The translations under genes and the position numbers were made by a program. Positions 16,590-29,454 of a stretch of 64,000 nucleotides of DNA are shown here, piece after piece. Within the stretch, counting starts at the first letter, position 1. Each line of letters begins with the position of its first letter. A model generated the notes under the pieces. It saw nothing but the letters and a program-made list of their open reading frames with translations. It searched no databases and was not told where the DNA came from. The DNA comes from Erythrobacter sp. Lineage in GTDB: Bacteria; Pseudomonadota; Alphaproteobacteria; Sphingomonadales; Sphingomonadaceae. The stretch covers positions 1,860,001 to 1,924,000 of the forward strand of contig NZ_CP050265.1 in assembly GCF_011765465.1 (NCBI RefSeq), in the 5' to 3' direction.

Positions 16590-17662
16590 CCGCGACGACA
16601 CCGCCGACACCAGCCGCGACCGGAACCGAGGCCGCCCCGCCGCCCGAACCGGCGCTGCCGGGCCAGGTCTGGAGCCTCGCCGAGACCGCACCGCAGGACA
16701 AGATCATCGGCGTCGCGAGCGGTGCGAAGGAAGGCATTGCCAGCCAGAGCGAGACGGTCGGCGCGGTGGTCGAGGGGCTCGACAGCTGGGCCTTCGTCAT
16801 CGGCACGGTGCGGATTTCGGCGTTCGACATCCTGTTCGTGCTGGCGACGATCCTGATCGTGCTCGGCGCGGCGTGGCTCGGCACGCGGCTGGTGCGCAAG
16901 GCGTTCCGGCGGATGAACCGGCTCGACGGGGCGCAGCAGCTGCTCGCGGAGAAGATCGCGACCATCGTGATATGGACCGCGGCCTTCTTCATCGGGGTCG
17001 ACCTGCTCGGCATCGATCTGACCGCGCTCGCCTTTTTCGGCGGCGCCTTCGGCCTTGCCATAGGTTTCGGCTTGCAGAAGACCTTCGGGAACCTGATTTC
17101 GGGCATCATCCTGCTGCTCGACAAGTCGATCAAGCCGGGCGACGTCATCTCGGTGCACGATTCCTCGGGCGCCGAAAGCTTCGGCCAGATCCGCAAGATC
17201 GGCATCCGCGCGATCTCGGTCATCACCCGCGACAGGACCGAATACCTGATCCCGAACGAGACGCTGATGATCAACCAGGTCGTCAACTGGTCCTATTCCT
17301 CGCGCGATGTGCGGGTGAAGGCGCCGGTGGGCGTGTCCTACAATTCCGACATCGAGCTGGTGACGAAGCTGCTCTACCAGGCCGCCGAGGACACCGACCG
17401 CGTGCTCAAGACGCCGAAACCGCGCGTCAACATCATGGAATTCGGCGATTCCTCGGTCAATTTCGAGCTGCGTTTCTGGATCCAGGACCCGGAGGAGGGG
17501 ATGGCGAACATCCGCTCCGACATCTACCGGCGCATCTGGCACCTGTTCAAGGAACACGGGGTCGAAATCCCCTTCCCGCAGCGCGACCTCAACGTGCGCC
17601 AGTCCGAGCAGTTCGACCGGTTGATCGCGGCGCTCGAGGGGGACCCGAAGACAACGGACTGA
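16586..17662 (+). CDS. MscS-family mechanosensitive channel
   Basis: 358 residues. After a soluble N-terminal segment there are membrane helices at about 75-100 and 130-150, then the pore-lining TM3 region FFGGAFGLAIGFGLQKTFGNLISGI, and the beta-domain with VISVHDSSGAESFGQIRKIGIRAISV and YLIPNETLM. It would release solutes upon hypo-osmotic stress. The ATGA overlap with metC suggests cotranslation, although a functional link to sulfur metabolism is not evident. Confidence 0.9.
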   Translation: MTATTPPTPAATGTEAAPPPEPALPGQVWSLAETAPQDKIIGVASGAKEGIASQSETVGAVVEGLDSWAFVIGTVRISAFDILFVLATILIVLGAAWLGTRLVRKAFRRMNRLDGAQQLLAEKIATIVIWTAAFFIGVDLLGIDLTALAFFGGAFGLAIGFGLQKTFGNLISGIILLLDKSIKPGDVISVHDSSGAESFGQIRKIGIRAISVITRDRTEYLIPNETLMINQVVNWSYSSRDVRVKAPVGVSYNSDIELVTKLLYQAAEDTDRVLKTPKPRVNIMEFGDSSVNFELRFWIQDPEEGMANIRSDIYRRIWHLFKEHGVEIPFPQRDLNVRQSEQFDRLIAALEGDPKTTD

Positions 17663-17743
17663 GCCGGGCGCACAAGTTTCGCTTGCGCGGGGCAAAATCA
17701 TTCTCGCTGGCGGGTGCGCGCGGTTTCGCGCATCTCGCGGGCC

Positions 17744-18526
17744 ATGCAAAGCACCTCCTCCACGCAGGCGCTCGTCCCGGGCACGGTCTTTCTCGTCGGC
17801 GCGGGGCCGGGCGATCCGGACCTTCTCACCCTGCGCGCCGCGCGGCTGGTCGAGCGCGCCGCCACCATCGTCCATGACGGGCTCGTCAGCGACGACATCC
17901 TCGCCATGGCCCGCCCCGATGCACGGCTGATCTCGGTCGCCAAGCGGCGCGCGCGTCACACCCTGCCGCAGGAGGAGATCAACGCCCTGCTGGTGCGCGA
18001 GGCGCTCGCCGGGCGCGACGTGGTGCGCCTCAAAGGCGGCGATCCCTTCATCTTCGGGCGTGGCGGCGAGGAGGCCGAGGCGGCACGCGCGGCAGGCGTT
18101 CCGGTCGAGATCGTGCCGGGCATCTCGGCCGCGAACGGCGCGGCGGCGGCGTCCGGCATCCCGCTCACCCACCGCGACGCGGCGAGCGTCGTCAGCTTCG
18201 TCGCGGGCCAGTGCAAGGGGCTATCGGACCAGGACTGGTCGGGCCTTGCCGGCAAGGGCCGCACGCTCGTCATCTACATGGGCGTGAGGACCGCAGGCAA
18301 AATCGCCGAAAAGCTGATGGCGGACGGGCTTTCCCCCGCCATGCCGCTGGCGGTGATCGAGAACGGCGCGCGGCCCGAAATGCGGGTCGTGAGGGGACCG
18401 CTCGCAGGGCTCGCGGACCTCGTCGCGGACCACGGGATAAAGAGCCCCGCGCTGATCGTCATCGGCGAGGTCACGCAGCGCGACGACGTGGCGCTCGCGC
18501 GGATCGCGATGGAGGCGCACCAGTGA
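17744..18526 (+). CDS. cobA: Uroporphyrinogen-III C-methyltransferase
   Basis: 260 residues, a SUMT that adds two methyl groups from S-adenosylmethionine to uroporphyrinogen III to give precorrin-2, the precursor of siroheme. Motifs: VFLVGAGPGDPDLLTLRAARL near the N-terminus, VVRLKGGDPFIFGRGGEE at about 90, and PGISAANGAAAASGIPLTHRD. No CysG dehydrogenase/ferrochelatase domain is attached. ATG 17744 is used; a start 30 bases upstream is possible. Placement at the head of the sulfite reductase operon fits supply of siroheme for CysI. Its stop overlaps the GTG of the next gene. Confidence 0.92.
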   Translation: MQSTSSTQALVPGTVFLVGAGPGDPDLLTLRAARLVERAATIVHDGLVSDDILAMARPDARLISVAKRRARHTLPQEEINALLVREALAGRDVVRLKGGDPFIFGRGGEEAEAARAAGVPVEIVPGISAANGAAAASGIPLTHRDAASVVSFVAGQCKGLSDQDWSGLAGKGRTLVIYMGVRTAGKIAEKLMADGLSPAMPLAVIENGARPEMRVVRGPLAGLADLVADHGIKSPALIVIGEVTQRDDVALARIAMEAHQ

Positions 18527-18822
18527 AAATCCTGACCGGAAACGATCTGAACACGGGCGCAGTCGTGTGGTGGACCGGCGAGTTCTGGTCGCTCCACGTC
18601 GACGAGGCGGTCGATGTCGGCGACCGCGCCGAGGAAATCATGGCGGCCGAAGAAGCCGCGCGCCGGGTCAACGTGCCCTATGCGATCGAAGCGACCCGCG
18701 AAGCCGACGGCCATGTCCGCCCCGCCCATATCAAGGACCGCGTGCGCGCGCTCGGCCCGACGGTCCGCCCGGACCTGACGCTGAAGCCGCAGGACCCCGA
18801 AGCATTGGACTGGGTGATCTGA
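18523..18822 (+). CDS. DUF2849 protein of the sulfite reductase operon
   Basis: 99 residues, starting at GTG 18523 overlapping the cobA stop. LNTGAVVWWTGEFWSLHVDEAVDVGD and VNVPYAIEA match the DUF2849 pattern. Proteins of this family are regularly found between the siroheme methyltransferase and cysI in Alphaproteobacteria; the function is not established. One base separates its stop from the cysI start. Confidence 0.85.
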   Translation: MKILTGNDLNTGAVVWWTGEFWSLHVDEAVDVGDRAEEIMAAEEAARRVNVPYAIEATREADGHVRPAHIKDRVRALGPTVRPDLTLKPQDPEALDWVI

Positions 18823-18823
18823 G

Positions 18824-20444
<1,621 letters not shown>

Positions 20445-20452
<8 letters not shown>

Positions 20453-20924
20453 CGCCGCCGATTTCGGCACGAGCCCCGACGACGTGCAGTTCCGCTTCCG
20501 CGACGACGAGCCGGTCGATCACGGCACGGTCACGGTCGATTCCGCGCTGGAGCAGACCAACGCCACCGCCGTGCGGATCGAACCGGGCGACGACGCGCGC
20601 CTCCTCCTGCCCTTCCTCGACCGGCTGGCGCTGGTCGAGATCAACTTCCCCGCCTTCACCGACGGGCGCGGCTATTCCGCGGCGCGCATCCTGCGCGAGG
20701 CGGGCTATACCGGCGAATTGCGCGCGGTCGGCGATGTCCTGATCGACCAGCTTTCCCATATGCGCCGCTGCGGCTTCGACAGCTTCGCGCCCGACCGGCG
20801 GCTCGACGAAGAGGACGCGCGCCGCGCCTTCGCGACGTGGGAGAACGTCTACCAGCACGCCGCCGACACCCGCTTCGGCGCGCGCGCGACCATCCCGCAA
20901 GAACGCCACGGGGCTGACGCATGA
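20445..20924 (+). CDS. DUF934 protein, sulfite reductase-associated
   Basis: 159 residues from ATG 20445, overlapping the cysI stop. The DUF934 hallmarks INFPAFTDGRGYSAARILRE and ELRAVGDVLIDQLSHMRRCGFDSF are present. The family is almost always encoded beside cysI and cysH and is thought to assist sulfite reduction, perhaps in electron delivery, but a reaction has not been proven. The overlap with cysH (ATGA) supports a joint role. Confidence 0.88.
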
Positions 20925-21676
20925 ACGATCTTCGCAAGATCGACCGGCTCGACGCCGCCCCGCGCTTCACAGAGCACGACGCGGTGCGTCTCAACCGGAT
21001 GTTCCGCGGCGCCTCGACGCAGGAAATGCTCGCCGCCGTGATCGAGGGCGACCTCGCGGGCGAGCTTGCCGTGGTGTCGAGCTTCGGCGCGGAAAGCGCG
21101 GTGCTGCTTCACCTCGTCGCCGAGGTCGACGCCCGCATCCCCGTTCTCTTCCTCGACACGGGCAAGCATTTCGCCGAAACGCTGGCCTATCGCGACGCGC
21201 TGGTGGAGCGGCTCGGGCTCAATCTCGTGGTTCTCGAGCCCGACGCAGCGGAACTCGCGGCGAAGGACGAAAGCGGGCTTCGATGGTCCTATGACCCCGA
21301 CGGCTGCTGCGAGATCCGCAAGGTGAAGCCGCTCGCCAAGGCGCTCGAGCGGTTCGATGCCAGCCTGACGGGGCGCAAGGCGTTCCAGTCCTCGACCCGG
21401 GCGAACCTGCCGCGCTTCGAGATCGACACCTCGGACGCGCAGGGGCGACTGAAGATCAACCCTCTGATCGACTGGTCGGCGGCGGACATCGCCGCCCATT
21501 TCGAGGCCCACGACCTGCCGCCACACCCGCTGGTGGCGCGCGGGTTCCCCTCGATCGGCTGCGAACCGTGCACCCACAAGGTCGCGCCGGGCGAAGACCC
21601 ACGCTCGGGCCGGTGGAAAGGCTGGGACAAGACCGAATGCGGCATCCACAAGCCGGGCGAGGAGCCGTTCCTCTAG
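20921..21676 (+). CDS. cysH: Adenylyl-sulfate (APS/PAPS) reductase
   Basis: 251 residues with a PP-loop fold (VVSSFGAESAVLLHLV). The paired cysteines GCCEIRK (about 128) and CEPC (about 213) bind a 4Fe-4S cluster, and the catalytic Cys is in KTECGIH near the C-terminus. These extra cysteines mark the APS-type enzyme, which reduces adenylyl sulfate directly with thioredoxin; E. coli-type PAPS reductases lack them. Last gene of the cobA-DUF2849-cysI-DUF934-cysH unit. It converges on the epimerase gene with a four-base gap. Confidence 0.93.
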   Translation: MNDLRKIDRLDAAPRFTEHDAVRLNRMFRGASTQEMLAAVIEGDLAGELAVVSSFGAESAVLLHLVAEVDARIPVLFLDTGKHFAETLAYRDALVERLGLNLVVLEPDAAELAAKDESGLRWSYDPDGCCEIRKVKPLAKALERFDASLTGRKAFQSSTRANLPRFEIDTSDAQGRLKINPLIDWSAADIAAHFEAHDLPPHPLVARGFPSIGCEPCTHKVAPGEDPRSGRWKGWDKTECGIHKPGEEPFL

Positions 21677-21680
21677 GCCG

Positions 21681-22621
21681 TCACAGCCACCCCTCGCGGA
21701 CGTACCACTCGGCGGTCGCCTTCAGCCCCTCTTCCCCGCCGATGCGCGGCTCCCAGATCTCGCCCGGCACCTGGCGATCCGAACGCGCGACCCAGTTGGG
21801 ATGCGCCATGTAGCCGACGCGGTCCGCGGTGAGCTTGGCCGCGTCGCCGCGCAGCATCCGGTCGGCGCGCGCCGCCATGTCGAGCACGCCGCGCGGCAGG
21901 TGCGGCGCGAAGACCGCCCTGCGCCCCACCGCGCGGCCGATCGCCTGCGCCAGTTCCTTGTGCGCCCAGCCGCCCTCGCGCCCGTCGTCGGGTTCGAACA
22001 CCTTGCGAAAGGCAGCTTTCGGGCCATGCGTATCCCCAAGCGCGACCAGCAGCGCGGCAAGGTCGTGCGCATGGATGATCGAGGTCGCCCCGCCCGGCGG
22101 CAGGGGAACCACGCCGAGCCGCGCCGAGCGGAAGAGTTCGAACATATCCGTATCGCGCGGGCCATAGACCGCGGGCGGGCGCACGATTGTCCAGGTGAGG
22201 CCGCTTTCCATCACCAGCTTTTCGGCCCGCGCCTTCGAGGCGCCATAGGCCGAAAGCTCGGGTTCGCGCGCGGAAAGCGAGGAGACGAAGACGAAGCGAT
22301 CCACGCCGGCAGCCTTCGCGGCGGCGATCATGTTCGCCGTGCCCGCGACATTGGCGCGCTCGAATTCGGCCGGATCGGGCGTGTTGGTAAGGCCCGCGAC
22401 ATGAATGACCGCGTCCGCGCCTTCGCACAATTCCTCGAGCGACGTCTGGTCGTGCAGCGTGCCCTCGACCCATGCCACCCCGTCGCGCGCGGCCTGTGCG
22501 CGGCGGGTGAGCGCGCTCAGGTCGTGCCCGTGGCCGAGCGCCTCGTCCAGCACAGCGCTGCCGACGAAGCCGGTCGCCCCGGTCAGCGCGAGCCGCGCGC
22601 GGAGCCGCTGGAACGTGCCGC

Positions 22622-22625
<4 letters not shown>
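21681..22625 (-). CDS. NAD-dependent epimerase/dehydratase-like (extended SDR) protein
   Basis: 314 residues from GTG 22625, which overlaps the proB stop as GTGA. The Rossmann glycine motif is LALTGATGFVGSAVL (about 13-27), the active-site serine region FVFVSSLSA and the YxxxK motif YGASKARAEK, followed by IVRPPAVYGPRDTDM. It resembles complex-I 39-kDa-like/NAD(P)-binding reductases more than sugar epimerases. Substrate unknown. It is the third member of obgE-proB-epimerase. Confidence 0.83.
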
Positions 22626-24813
<2,188 letters not shown>

Positions 24814-24843
24814 CTATGCATTTCCTCGGGCTTTGGCGAGTGT

Positions 24844-26817
24844 TTAGAAGCGCGCTTCGATACCGATCACCGCGCTGCGACCGGGCGAGACGAAGCTGAA
24901 GACCTGTTCGTAGCGTTCGTCGAGCAGGTTATCGATCCGCCCGAAAGCCTCGATGCCTTCCGCGATGCGCACCCGCGCGTTGAGGTTCACCAGCGTGTAA
25001 TCGTCCAGCACGACGCGCACCGGGACGAAGCTGGGGTCGATGAAGGCATCGTCGAGCGCCGCGCCGTTGTGCCGCACGACGAGGGTGGCCGACGCCGCAT
25101 CGCCCGGCGCGCTCCATGTAAGGGCGGCGCTGGCGATGTCCTCGGGCCGGCGGACCTCGGTGGTCCCGTCCTCCTCGCTGTCGATGTGGCTGTAGGCCGC
25201 GTTCAGCGTGAAGGCCCGGCCAATCGCGGCGGAAAGCGCCACTTCGACGCCCTGCTGCGTGCTCACCGTGTCGCGGTTGCCGGGGGTCGCGACGAAGGTC
25301 GGCGGGGGGAAGGTCGTGAAGATCTCGCCTTCGAGTTCGCTGTCGAAATACGTCGCGGAGACGGTGACGCGCTGGGCGAAAAGGCGCTGGTCGATACCGA
25401 CCTCCCAGCCTTCCGACTTTTCCGGGCGCAGGTCGGCATTGCCTATGAAGCGCCCGTCGACGAACCCGAACAGTTCGAAGAAGCCCGGGTTCTTGATCCC
25501 CGAAGCCGCCGCCGCGCGCAGGCGGGTCGTGTCCGTAAGGTCGTACCCCGCGCCGATGCGATAGGTCGTCTCGTCGGCGAAACGGTCGTTGATGTCGTGG
25601 CGCAGCGCCGCCGAGAAATCGAACCGCGTTGTCTCCAGCCGGTATTCGCCGACGAGACCGGTGTTCTCGATCTGGCGCCGGCCGGTAAAGGCGAAGCCCG
25701 ACGGGTCGGTGTTGCGGAACCGCTCGCGTTCCCAGTCGGCGGCGAAGGTGAGGGTGTGCGACGCCTCGCCCGTGTCGAAGGCGTAGGCGGTGACGTAGGA
25801 CGCTTTCAGGCGGTCGCCTTCCGAGCCGTTGGTCCGCCCTGCAGGACCGAACGTATCGCGCGCGATGTCGGCGACCTGTGCGGAAAGGTCGTGGGTCCAC
25901 GCTCCGTCCAGCGCCTCGTAGCGCGCGCCGATGAGCGCATAGACGGCCTCGTTGTCATAGCGGACTTCGGGACTGTCGACGATGAAGCCGAAGGTCGGGC
26001 TGGCGGGATCATTGTCCGAATTGTTGAAGCGGCCCTCGGTCAGGATGTAACGCCCCACCGCGCGCACGCTGAGGCCGGGGGCGAGGTCGACGCCGCCCTG
26101 GGCCGAGACGGTGTAGCTGTCGCGCCCGATGTCGCGGCTGCCGCCTCTCGCATTGGGCTGGCCGTCGGTGCTGACCACGACCGCGGAAAGCGCCGCGTCC
26201 CAGCCCGCACCGCTCGCGCCATAGCGCGCCGCGCCGTTGGCCGTGCCTTGCGTGCCGCCTTCGATGCGGGCGCTGAACCCGCCAAGGTCGCGCCCGCTCG
26301 CGCTCTGGTAGGCGATGACGCCGCCGATCGCGTCGGGACCGTAGAGCGCGGATTGCGGCCCGCGCAGCACTTCGACCCGCGCGCCCGGTTCGGCCTGCAA
26401 GGTGGTGAGGTCGAATTCGCCCGCGAAGGGATCGGACACCTCGATCCCGTCGACGAGGACGAGGACGTGGTTGGCCTCGCTGCCGCGCAGGCGCACCTGC
26501 GTCTGGCCCGCAACGCCGCTAACCGCGACACCGGGCACGTCGCGCAGCGCCTCGGCGATGTCGCGCACCTGGCGGTTTTCGAGCTGTCCCGGGGTCAGAA
26601 CGCTGGCTGATCCGGTATAATTGTCGAGATTGATGCTCGTTTCCACTCGGCTGGCGGTGACGAGTATATCCCCTCGCTTCTCGTGGAACAAATCGAGCTC
26701 GATGCGCTCACGCGCGGCGGCGTCCTTTTCGCCGTTCTTGTCCTGCGCCCCCGCAGGCATACCCCATCCAAGCGCGCACGCAGCGACACCGCACAACAAA
26801 ACAACAGAATTTCTCAC
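24844..26817 (-). CDS. btuB: TonB-dependent cobalamin receptor, BtuB-like
   Basis: 657 residues. GTG 26817 is chosen because GGAGGAAT precedes it and it begins a signal peptide (SVVLLCGVAACALGWGMPAGAQ). A TonB-box-like start (DILVTASRVE) is followed by the plug domain (DIAEALRDVPGVAVSGVAGQTQVRLRG; EVLRGPQSALYGPDAIGGVI) and a 22-strand barrel ending in Phe (VIGIEARF). It would import B12 or corrinoids across the outer membrane with TonB. The upstream cobalamin riboswitch fixes the substrate class. No btuCDF or cob genes are nearby. Confidence 0.93.
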   Translation of the reverse strand: MRNSVVLLCGVAACALGWGMPAGAQDKNGEKDAAARERIELDLFHEKRGDILVTASRVETSINLDNYTGSASVLTPGQLENRQVRDIAEALRDVPGVAVSGVAGQTQVRLRGSEANHVLVLVDGIEVSDPFAGEFDLTTLQAEPGARVEVLRGPQSALYGPDAIGGVIAYQSASGRDLGGFSARIEGGTQGTANGAARYGASGAGWDAALSAVVVSTDGQPNARGGSRDIGRDSYTVSAQGGVDLAPGLSVRAVGRYILTEGRFNNSDNDPASPTFGFIVDSPEVRYDNEAVYALIGARYEALDGAWTHDLSAQVADIARDTFGPAGRTNGSEGDRLKASYVTAYAFDTGEASHTLTFAADWERERFRNTDPSGFAFTGRRQIENTGLVGEYRLETTRFDFSAALRHDINDRFADETTYRIGAGYDLTDTTRLRAAAASGIKNPGFFELFGFVDGRFIGNADLRPEKSEGWEVGIDQRLFAQRVTVSATYFDSELEGEIFTTFPPPTFVATPGNRDTVSTQQGVEVALSAAIGRAFTLNAAYSHIDSEEDGTTEVRRPEDIASAALTWSAPGDAASATLVVRHNGAALDDAFIDPSFVPVRVVLDDYTLVNLNARVRIAEGIEAFGRIDNLLDERYEQVFSFVSPGRSAVIGIEARF

Positions 26818-26835
26818 GGATTCCTCCCGTCCCAA

Positions 26836-26885
26836 AGCGACAGGCCGCACGGGGGATGTCCCCGCCCGGCCACACGAATGTCGCT
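26836..26885 (-). promoter_or_regulatory. Candidate expression-platform hairpin of btuB
   Basis: On the minus strand AGCGACA pairs with TGTCGCT, enclosing GGCCG/CGGCC and an inner GGGG-acat-CCCC. The structure ends about 18 bases before the GTG start and its Shine-Dalgarno. No T-run follows, so control of translation or Rho access is more likely than intrinsic termination. Confidence 0.5.
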
Positions 26886-26944
26886 CAGAACGAAAGCCTT
26901 TTTCCGCGCCGGGCCAGTCCCTGAGCCAGGCAAAGAGCGACACG

Positions 26945-27122
26945 CCCCGGTCGGTCTCCTGGCTCGCGGGTCAGCGCGTCCGGCTCTCACCTTCCCAGGC
27001 CATCGGGCCCAGTGGCTGCGCGCCCCGAGGGACACGCGCGAGACGAATGCTCACCGCTTACAGTTGCAGGGACAGCTGCGGATTTTCACCGCATTCCCGT
27101 TACCGATGCGTGTCAGGAGGAT
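26945..27122 (-). ncRNA. Cobalamin riboswitch
   Basis: On the minus strand the aptamer shows GGGAATGCGGTGAAAATCC, GCAGCTGTCCCTGCAACTGT and the B12 box GCCACTGGGCCC...TGGGAAGG, closing near GAGCCAGGAGACC, in canonical order. It lies about 130 bases upstream of btuB on the same strand. B12 binding typically shuts expression off. Confidence 0.95.
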
Positions 27123-27208
27123 TAGACACAACGAAGCGCGCAGGCAAGGAGGGGCTTGCCGCAATGCCTCTAAGGATCATCAATGCTGGAGAAAAGCGCC
27201 CGGACACC

Positions 27209-27284
<76 letters not shown>

Positions 27285-27398
27285 GTTCAGGTGCTTGGGC
27301 GGGGGGCGAGAACCGGCCCCCGCGTCGGGCAGGCGCGCGCCTTAGCGTGAAGGCATGACGCTTGCAACGCCAATCTTTGCCTCCGCCTCGCCCCGCGC

Positions 27399-28397
27399 TC
27401 AACCCTCGGACGAATCGCCTGCGCCGTCTGTCTCGCGCTCGTTCGCGTCGGTCGGCAGGGGCTGCGTCACCGGCTGCGAGAGCACCCGCTCATCGACCGG
27501 CACGACCGGCACCTTCTCGCCCGTTTCGGGGTCGGTGACGCTCATCGCGCCGCTCGGATTGGTGATCGTGGTCGAAGGGTCGCTCTCGCCCGCGCGGGGC
27601 ACTTCTACACCGTTCGCGCGCGCTTGCTGCACCGCGACCCAGCCGGGCTGCGAGGGGCCATAAAGCGCGCCGTATTTGGCATCCCATTCGGCCGAGAGCC
27701 GCTGGTAGCGTTCGTAGCGGTCGAAGAAGGTGTAGAAGGGCTCGGTCAGCTGGTCGAAATTCTCCCGCGCAAAGCCGAGCGCGTCTTTCGGCGGGCTGGC
27801 GAGCGCGCGGTTCGCCATTTCGAGCGCGGCGGCGCAGAACTCGGTCCGTGCGGGCGGCAGGGCGAAGAAGTTGTAGACCATCGTGGTCTGCCCATCGCGC
27901 GCGACCATCGCCTCGCGCCGGGTGCGGGCCTGGCTGCGATAGACCTTCTCGAGCCGGTCGTTGACCCGCTTAAGCTCGCGCTCGTTGTCCTTGATGAAGG
28001 CGCCATAGGCATCGAGGATCGGCTGGTAGCGGTCGGCGACGCAATTGAGCGCGGCGACGTTCCAGCCCGAGCGGAAATGCCACACCAGCTCGTCCTCGGT
28101 CAGTTCGCGGTTGACGGTCATGCGGCGGCCGTCGGGGCCCTTGGGCGGGATTTCCATGACATAGGCCGCGCCGCCGGGGGGCAGCGGGCGATAGGGTATC
28201 TGCTCGACCGGGGGCGGAGGCGGCGGCGGGGGCGGCGGGGGAGGCGGCGGCGGGGGCGGCGTGGCGCAGGCGGCCACCATCCCGGCGGCCACGGCCACGG
28301 TCACGATCCTGAGGCCGAAACCGGTCACATCCATGCGCGTCGTCTCTCCCATAAGTCCGTCCGTATCCCTGTCGTGCGAGGTCTTGGGCGTCGCCAT
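27399..28397 (-). CDS. Putative lipoprotein with a 17-proline tract, unknown function
   Basis: 332 residues from ATG 28397 (AGGGGG precedes it); ATG 28352 or 28334 would give a more usual signal peptide. FGLRIVTVAVAAGMVAAC reads as a lipoprotein signal with lipobox VAAC. Directly after it comes a run of 17 prolines, then a globular part with AAYVMEIPPKGPDGRRMTVNREL, WHFRSGWNVAALNC and an alpha-helical region rich in charged residues (about 120-250). The acidic tail mentions no known motif. The run suggests a rigid spacer from the outer membrane and would need EF-P for translation. No family recognised. Confidence 0.75.
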   Translation of the reverse strand: MATPKTSHDRDTDGLMGETTRMDVTGFGLRIVTVAVAAGMVAACATPPPPPPPPPPPPPPPPPVEQIPYRPLPPGGAAYVMEIPPKGPDGRRMTVNRELTEDELVWHFRSGWNVAALNCVADRYQPILDAYGAFIKDNERELKRVNDRLEKVYRSQARTRREAMVARDGQTTMVYNFFALPPARTEFCAAALEMANRALASPPKDALGFARENFDQLTEPFYTFFDRYERYQRLSAEWDAKYGALYGPSQPGWVAVQQARANGVEVPRAGESDPSTTITNPSGAMSVTDPETGEKVPVVPVDERVLSQPVTQPLPTDANERETDGAGDSSEG

Positions 28398-28484
28398 TCA
28401 TACCCCCTGCCACGGCCCGCCTTGCGCTGGCCTGAAGCGGCGGCTCGGCACTCGCCCTGTTAATCGCTGGCGCGGACAAAGCAA

Positions 28485-28516
28485 ACGCCCGGACCCTCGA
28501 AAAAGGGCCCGGGCGT
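28485..28516 (-). terminator. Intrinsic terminator of the BI-1/YccA gene
   Basis: ACGCCCGGGCCC and GGGTCCGGGCGT pair with one mismatch around an eight-base loop on the minus strand and are followed by TTTGCTTTG. It lies 46 bases after the stop. Confidence 0.8.
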
Positions 28517-28561
28517 CTGAGATTTCACCAGCGCCGCGAAAGACGCCTCGTGAGCTTCCCC

Positions 28562-29302
28562 TTATTCGCGGTTGCCGAGCAGGTTGAGCAGGAACATGAA
28601 CATATTGATGAAGTCGAGATAGAGGCTCGTCGCACCCATGATCACAGCCTTACCGGCATATTCGGTCCCGCGGACATACTGGTATTCGTTCTTCAGCCGC
28701 TGCGTGTCCCACGCGGTCAGGCCCGCGAAGATGAGAACGCCGAGCACGCTGATGACCAGCGCGAGCGCACCCGACTGCAGGAAGAAGTTGAGCAGCATGG
28801 CGATCAAAAGGCCGACCACGCCCATGATCAGGAACGTGCCGAAGCCCGACAGATCCTTCTTCGTGGTGTAACCCCACAGCGACAGGCCGGCGAAGGCACC
28901 GGCGGTCGCGAAGAAGGTCATCGCGATCGATTCGTTGGTGAAGCGCAGGAAGATCGTCGACATCGACAGACCCATGACGGTCGCGAAGGACCAGAAGACG
29001 ATCTGCAGCGTCGAACGGCTCATCTTGTGGAGGCCGAAACTCATCGCGAGGATGAAGCCCAGCGGCGCCAGCGCGATCACGAACCAGATGCCGCTCGAAG
29101 CCAGCGCAAGGGTGATCCCGCTTTCCGCCGCGAGCAGCGCGACGATGCCGGTCAGCAGCACGCCCGAGGCCATGTAGTTGTAGATCGAGAGCATATGCTT
29201 GCGCAGGCCCTCGTCGTAGGTCGCGCGGCCCTGGACGTCGCCGCCCGCGCGCGGCACCGAGCCGAAGCGGTCGGTGCGCTCTGTGTTCTTCCAATCAGCC
29301 AT
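28562..29302 (-). CDS. Bax inhibitor-1/YccA family membrane protein
   Basis: 246 residues with seven membrane spans and a short soluble N-terminus (MADWKNTERTDRFG). The family signature appears near the C-terminus: VLIFAGLTAWDTQRLKNEY, followed by ATSLYLDFINMFMFLLNLLG. YccA-type proteins interact with and modulate FtsH; some family members conduct calcium. Monocistronic with its own terminator. Confidence 0.92.
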   Translation of the reverse strand: MADWKNTERTDRFGSVPRAGGDVQGRATYDEGLRKHMLSIYNYMASGVLLTGIVALLAAESGITLALASSGIWFVIALAPLGFILAMSFGLHKMSRSTLQIVFWSFATVMGLSMSTIFLRFTNESIAMTFFATAGAFAGLSLWGYTTKKDLSGFGTFLIMGVVGLLIAMLLNFFLQSGALALVISVLGVLIFAGLTAWDTQRLKNEYQYVRGTEYAGKAVIMGATSLYLDFINMFMFLLNLLGNRE

Positions 29303-29454
29303 CGTGGAACCTTTTTCTCCAAAAGCGGCGCGGTTCGTGCCCGCGCCTTATGGTCCGCAATATCGGAGCTTCGCCCCTGCTTTTCAAGCGAAACCGGCAG
29401 GCGATCCTTGCCCCGCGTTAACCCTCGATTGCCCGCAGATGAACGAGGGCGCGC

